A DNA stretch of 35,139 bases from JBHELT01 sp046262935. GTDB taxonomy: Bacteria; Actinomycetota; CADDZG01; JAHWKV01. Below the pieces are notes generated by a model. That model did not search any database. It saw nothing but the letters and a program-made list of their open reading frames with translations, and was not told the DNA's origin. Below are positions 32,143 through 35,139 of the stretch, piece by piece. How positions within the stretch are numbered: the first letter of the stretch is position 1; every line of letters starts with the position of its first letter. The stretch spans positions 1-35,139 of the forward strand of contig JBHELT010000016.1 of NCBI GenBank assembly GCA_046262935.1, given 5' to 3'. The translations under genes were made by a program, and so were the position numbers.

Positions 32143-32972
32143 TCACCGGCGGCAACGGCCAGCTGGGACGAGCATTAGCAAAGCGGTTGCCCGCTGCTTC
32201 GGTGTTAGACCGCTCTGCACTCGACATCGCAGATGAAAGCGTTGTTGCTTCGGTGATCGAACGGATCCGCCCCAAGGTCATCATCAATGCGGCCGCATAC
32301 ACGCAAGTTGATGCAGCCGAGGCTGACGAATCTTCTGCAATGGCGATCAATGCGTTGGGTGTACGCAACCTCGCGCGTGCCGCTGAACGGATCGGGGCGG
32401 TCCTTGTTCATGTATCAACTGACTACGTTTTCAAAGGAGACAAGCAGGGGTCCTACGTCGAGGATGACCAAGTTGAACCCATGTCGGTTTACGGGAGAAC
32501 CAAACTCGCTGGGGAACGGGCGGCGGTCGAGGCGGAGCGATTCCTCATCGTTAGGACTTCGTGGGTTTTTGGTGAGGGCCAGAACTTCATCAGATCAATC
32601 GTCAAAGCAGCGGCTACTCATAGCGAACTGACAGTCGTTGACGATCAACACGGGATACCAACCTACGCCCCTGATCTGGCGAGGGGAATCGTAGGACTGC
32701 TTGAGGGGGAGGCATCGGGAACGTTTCACCTGAGTAATGGCGGGCCCCCCACAACGTGGGCGGACCTAGCGGCGTCGGCATTGGAGATCTGCGGGTCTGA
32801 TGCGACCATTCGCCGCGTTAGCACCGATGAATACTTCGAAGGAAAACCGGGCCCAATCGCCCCCAGGCCGCGCAACAGTGTTCTCGATTGTTCTAAAGCA
32901 GCTGCGAGAGGTGTCGTATTGCGACCTTGGATCGAAGCGGTTAGGGATTACGTTTCTTCCCTAGATCAGTAA
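32118..32972 (+). CDS. rmlD: dTDP-4-dehydrorhamnose reductase
   Basis: A 284-residue SDR protein starting at TTG 32118, inside the last 25 bases of rmlC; no other ordinary start precedes the nucleotide-binding motif. VTGGNGQLGRALA is the N-terminal nucleotide-binding motif, followed by NAAAYTQVDAAEAD, VSTDYVFKGD and the catalytic YGRTK (Tyr-x3-Lys). Length and motifs are normal for RmlD, which reduces the 4-keto group to give dTDP-L-rhamnose. The 25-bp overlap with rmlC implies coupled translation. The 3' end overlaps the convergent rmlA stop by 7 bp. Confidence 0.93.
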   Translation: MGLDNPVLVTGGNGQLGRALAKRLPAASVLDRSALDIADESVVASVIERIRPKVIINAAAYTQVDAAEADESSAMAINALGVRNLARAAERIGAVLVHVSTDYVFKGDKQGSYVEDDQVEPMSVYGRTKLAGERAAVEAERFLIVRTSWVFGEGQNFIRSIVKAAATHSELTVVDDQHGIPTYAPDLARGIVGLLEGEASGTFHLSNGGPPTTWADLAASALEICGSDATIRRVSTDEYFEGKPGPIAPRPRNSVLDCSKAAARGVVLRPWIEAVRDYVSSLDQ

Positions 32973-33865
32973 GGCAATTCCAAAGACGGGTCGTCGGCCA
33001 AGGCAACGATGTACTCACCGTATGAATTGTTGATCTGTTTACCTAAGGCACGAGCCTGCTCACGATCGATGAAGCCTTTTCGCAGAGCGACTTCTTCCAA
33101 GCACGCGATCTTGAAGCCTTGACGCGCTTCGATGGTTTCCACATAGGTCGCCGCTTGCAGCAGCGATTCGTGAGTCCCCGTGTCTAGCCACGCGAAACCC
33201 CTTGTGAGAACCTCGACATTAAGTTGCTTGCGACCTAAGTACTCCAAGTTGACGTCGGTGATCTCCAGTTCGCCCCTTGGAGACGGTTTCAAGTTCGCAG
33301 CGATGTCAACTACATCGTTGTCGTAGAAATACAGACCGGTAACGGCAAAGTTGGATCGCGGACTCGACGGTTTTTCTTCGATCGAGATCGCCTGGCCCCT
33401 CTTGTCGAACTCAACAACCCCGTAGCGCTCAGGATCCTTCACTTGGTATGCGAATACGGTCGCGCCCGCTTCTCTTGACGCAGCCCGATCCAACATCGGC
33501 ACGAACCCCTGACCGTAAAAGACATTGTCTCCAAGGATCAGAGCGACCCGGTCTTGGCCCACGAACTCACGCCCATAGATGAACGCTTGTGCTAGTCCTC
33601 CGGGCTCGGGTTGAACGACATATGTAATGGAGATGCCTATCTGACTTCCGTCGCCCAAGACCTTCTCGAAGTTGCCTATGTCTTCTGGCGTTGAGATGAG
33701 CAGGATCTGCTTTATCCCTGCAAGCATGAGCGTTGAGATGGGGTAGTAGATGAGAGGTTTGTCGTAAACAGGAAGAAGCTGTTTGCTGATGCCCTTCGTA
33801 ACTGGATGAAGGCGCGTGCCTGCACCGCCGGCCAGCACGATCCCTTTCGTCGTTCGATCACTCAT
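32966..33865 (-). CDS. rmlA: Glucose-1-phosphate thymidylyltransferase
   Basis: A 299-residue nucleotidyltransferase of normal RmlA length. It has GIVLAGGAGTRLHPVT at the N-terminus, SKQLLPVYDKPLIYYP, QPEPGGLAQAF, ILGDNVFYGQG (metal-binding Asp), EEKPSSPRSNFAVTGLYFYD and GFAWLDTGTHESL. It joins glucose-1-phosphate and dTTP to make dTDP-glucose, the first step to dTDP-L-rhamnose. It lies on the opposite strand to rmlBCD, 28 bp downstream of the nucleotide-sugar dehydrogenase, and probably shares a transcript with it. GAAGAAGG lies about 12 bases before the ATG. Confidence 0.95.
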   Translation of the reverse strand: MSDRTTKGIVLAGGAGTRLHPVTKGISKQLLPVYDKPLIYYPISTLMLAGIKQILLISTPEDIGNFEKVLGDGSQIGISITYVVQPEPGGLAQAFIYGREFVGQDRVALILGDNVFYGQGFVPMLDRAASREAGATVFAYQVKDPERYGVVEFDKRGQAISIEEKPSSPRSNFAVTGLYFYDNDVVDIAANLKPSPRGELEITDVNLEYLGRKQLNVEVLTRGFAWLDTGTHESLLQAATYVETIEARQGFKIACLEEVALRKGFIDREQARALGKQINNSYGEYIVALADDPSLELPY

Positions 33866-33893
33866 CGATCCGCGAACCTTCTTCCGTTAGGCA

Positions 33894-35139
33894 TCAGAGT
33901 TTAACGATGTTGCCAGGGGAGCCTTTCAAGGCGTTGCGAGTATCGAGAACGAGCCTCGCAGCTTCGCCGATGGCCTGCCAATCGTAATCGGGGTGGTCGG
34001 TGTGAACGACGACCAAATCGAACGCACTCAATTCGCTCAGATCGGTCGATCTAAGTGCCCCGGATTTCAGTTCCAAGGAAGGAACATGCGGATCGTTGAA
34101 CCCGGCATCGGCCCCCGCTTTGCGGAGCCTCTCGATGATCTCGATCGCAGGCGACTCCCTCACGTCGCCGACACCCGCCTTGTAAGCAACGCCAAGGACC
34201 AGCACCTTCGACCCTTTCAGGCTCTTGCCTGAGTCATTCAGGGCCTCTGTGATGCGTTGCACCACATATTCAGGCATCTTTTGATTGAACTCTCGTGCCA
34301 GCTCCACGAAACGGGCCGTGGCCCCCATCTGCCGAACCCGCCACGACAGGTACGCAGGATCGACAGGGATGCAATGTCCACCCCAACCGGGACCGGGGTA
34401 GAACGGCTGGAACCCGAACGGTTTGGTGGCGGCAGCATCGATGACCTCCCAAACGTCGATGCCAAGGTCGTGGCACAAGATCGCTATCTCATTCACCAGC
34501 GCGATATTCACATGCCGGTATGTGTTCTCTAGAAGCTTCGCCATCTCTGCAGTGCGCGGAGATGAGACGCGCACAACCGATCCGACGAATGATGAATAGA
34601 AGGCATCCATCATGTCGGTGCTCTTCTCATCGATGCCCCCGATGATCTTCGGAACGTTGGCGAGGCCGAAGCTTTCATTGCCAGGATCGATACGCTCCGG
34701 TGAAAACCCAAGATGAAAATCGATACCCGCCTTGAGTCCCGACGCTTCGAGTTTGCCGAGCAGTAGTTCCTCGGTGGTGCCTGGATAGGTCGTGCTCTCG
34801 AGGATGATCAACTGACCGCGCTGCAGATGTTTCGCGATCTGATCTGCGGCGGACTCGATGTAGGACATGTCAGGCAGTTCCTGCCGCAGCGGCGTGGGGA
34901 CACAGATGACCACCACGTCGGCCTCTGCCAAGCATGTCGGGTCCGTAGTTGGCCTCAGAACGCCTTGTTTCAAGAGGTCGCCGAGTGCTGCCACATCGAC
35001 GTCTATCAGATCGGTCTGGCCCTTGGCGAGCAGCGATACCTTCGCCTCATCTACATCGAGACCGGATACCTTGAATCCAGCCTTCGCAGCCTCTATCGCC
35101 AAAGGGACGCCGACATAGCCAAGTCCTACAACCACGACT
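33894..35139 (-). CDS. UDP-sugar 6-dehydrogenase, UDP-GlcNAc/ManNAc (WbpA) type, N-terminus cut by window edge
   Basis: At least 414 codons, open through the right edge. The visible protein begins within VVVGLGYVGVPLA, and family members have a few more residues, so the true start lies outside. It has the NAD Rossmann fold, VICVPTPL, the segment FSPERIDPGNESFG, and a catalytic Cys in PGPGWGGHCIPVDP. PFGFQPFYPGPG with SPER-DPGN matches UDP-N-acetylhexosamine 6-dehydrogenases (WbpA-like) better than plain UDP-glucose dehydrogenase. It oxidises the C6 hydroxyl to a carboxylate, giving a uronic acid sugar nucleotide. rmlA follows after 28 bp. The window glycan may therefore contain both rhamnose and a uronic acid. 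Confidence 0.88.
   Translation of the reverse strand, partial: VVVVGLGYVGVPLAIEAAKAGFKVSGLDVDEAKVSLLAKGQTDLIDVDVAALGDLLKQGVLRPTTDPTCLAEADVVVICVPTPLRQELPDMSYIESAADQIAKHLQRGQLIILESTTYPGTTEELLLGKLEASGLKAGIDFHLGFSPERIDPGNESFGLANVPKIIGGIDEKSTDMMDAFYSSFVGSVVRVSSPRTAEMAKLLENTYRHVNIALVNEIAILCHDLGIDVWEVIDAAATKPFGFQPFYPGPGWGGHCIPVDPAYLSWRVRQMGATARFVELAREFNQKMPEYVVQRITEALNDSGKSLKGSKVLVLGVAYKAGVGDVRESPAIEIIERLRKAGADAGFNDPHVPSLELKSGALRSTDLSELSAFDLVVVHTDHPDYDWQAIGEAARLVLDTRNALKGSPGNIVKL

Overview
The window looks like part of a cell-envelope polysaccharide locus from an uncultured bacterium, most likely an actinomycete-grade Gram-positive (Actinomycetota). GC is moderate, in the mid-50s by eye. Reasons for the placement: a LytR-CpsA-Psr (LCP) ligase with a LytR_C tail, AftD/YfhO-like GT-C membrane proteins, a SpoIID/LytB protein with its GHGVGLSQYG motif at the N-terminus, GTG/TTG starts, many 4-nt start/stop overlaps and two possible leaderless starts. 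No phylogenetic marker gene is present, so this is an inference. No complete RNA gene, CRISPR array, insertion sequence or integrase was seen.

Layout. 1-2420 (-) and 2567-4651 (+) are two related polytopic GT-C-type proteins transcribed divergently; the first runs off the left edge. 4694-5509 is a secreted or anchored repeat protein, closed by a 34-bp perfectly palindromic terminator. 5672-7488 is an NAD-dependent epimerase coupled to a GT2 transferase. 7355-8500 (-) is a methyltransferase whose 3' end overlaps that GT2 by 134 bp. 8575-10260 is another polytopic membrane protein. 10257-13218 (-) holds a coiled-coil methyltransferase and a GT2-GT4 fusion. 13353-15872 (+) is a large secreted FG-GAP protein. 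15873-22123 (-) is a four-gene operon: SpoIID-like, then PGRP-type amidase, wzm and wzt. 22316-24734 (+) holds an anchored beta-propeller-like protein and a GT4. 24770-27023 (+) is a metabolic cassette: acyl-CoA dehydrogenase, MTHFR-like protein and DUF2007-like protein. 27076-28997 (-) is a GT4 coupled to a WbbL-like GT2. 29122-32972 (+) is LCP-rmlB-rmlC-rmlD. 32966-35139 (-) is a nucleotide-sugar dehydrogenase (cut by the right edge) followed by rmlA.

How the genes fit together (inference). RmlABCD would supply dTDP-L-rhamnose and the dehydrogenase a UDP-uronic acid. GT2/GT4 enzymes would build a lipid-linked glycan in the cytoplasm. Wzm/Wzt would export it, with the Wzt C-terminal domain possibly reading a methylated end. 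GT-C enzymes would decorate it outside, and the LCP protein would attach it to peptidoglycan. The SpoIID-like protein and the amidase, encoded in the exporter operon, would open the wall. Both carry the same six-repeat C-terminal module as the 839-residue secreted protein. In all three copies one repeat position alternates strictly between Arg and an aromatic residue. That module, and its link to a wall-hydrolase/exporter operon, is the most interesting thing in the window.
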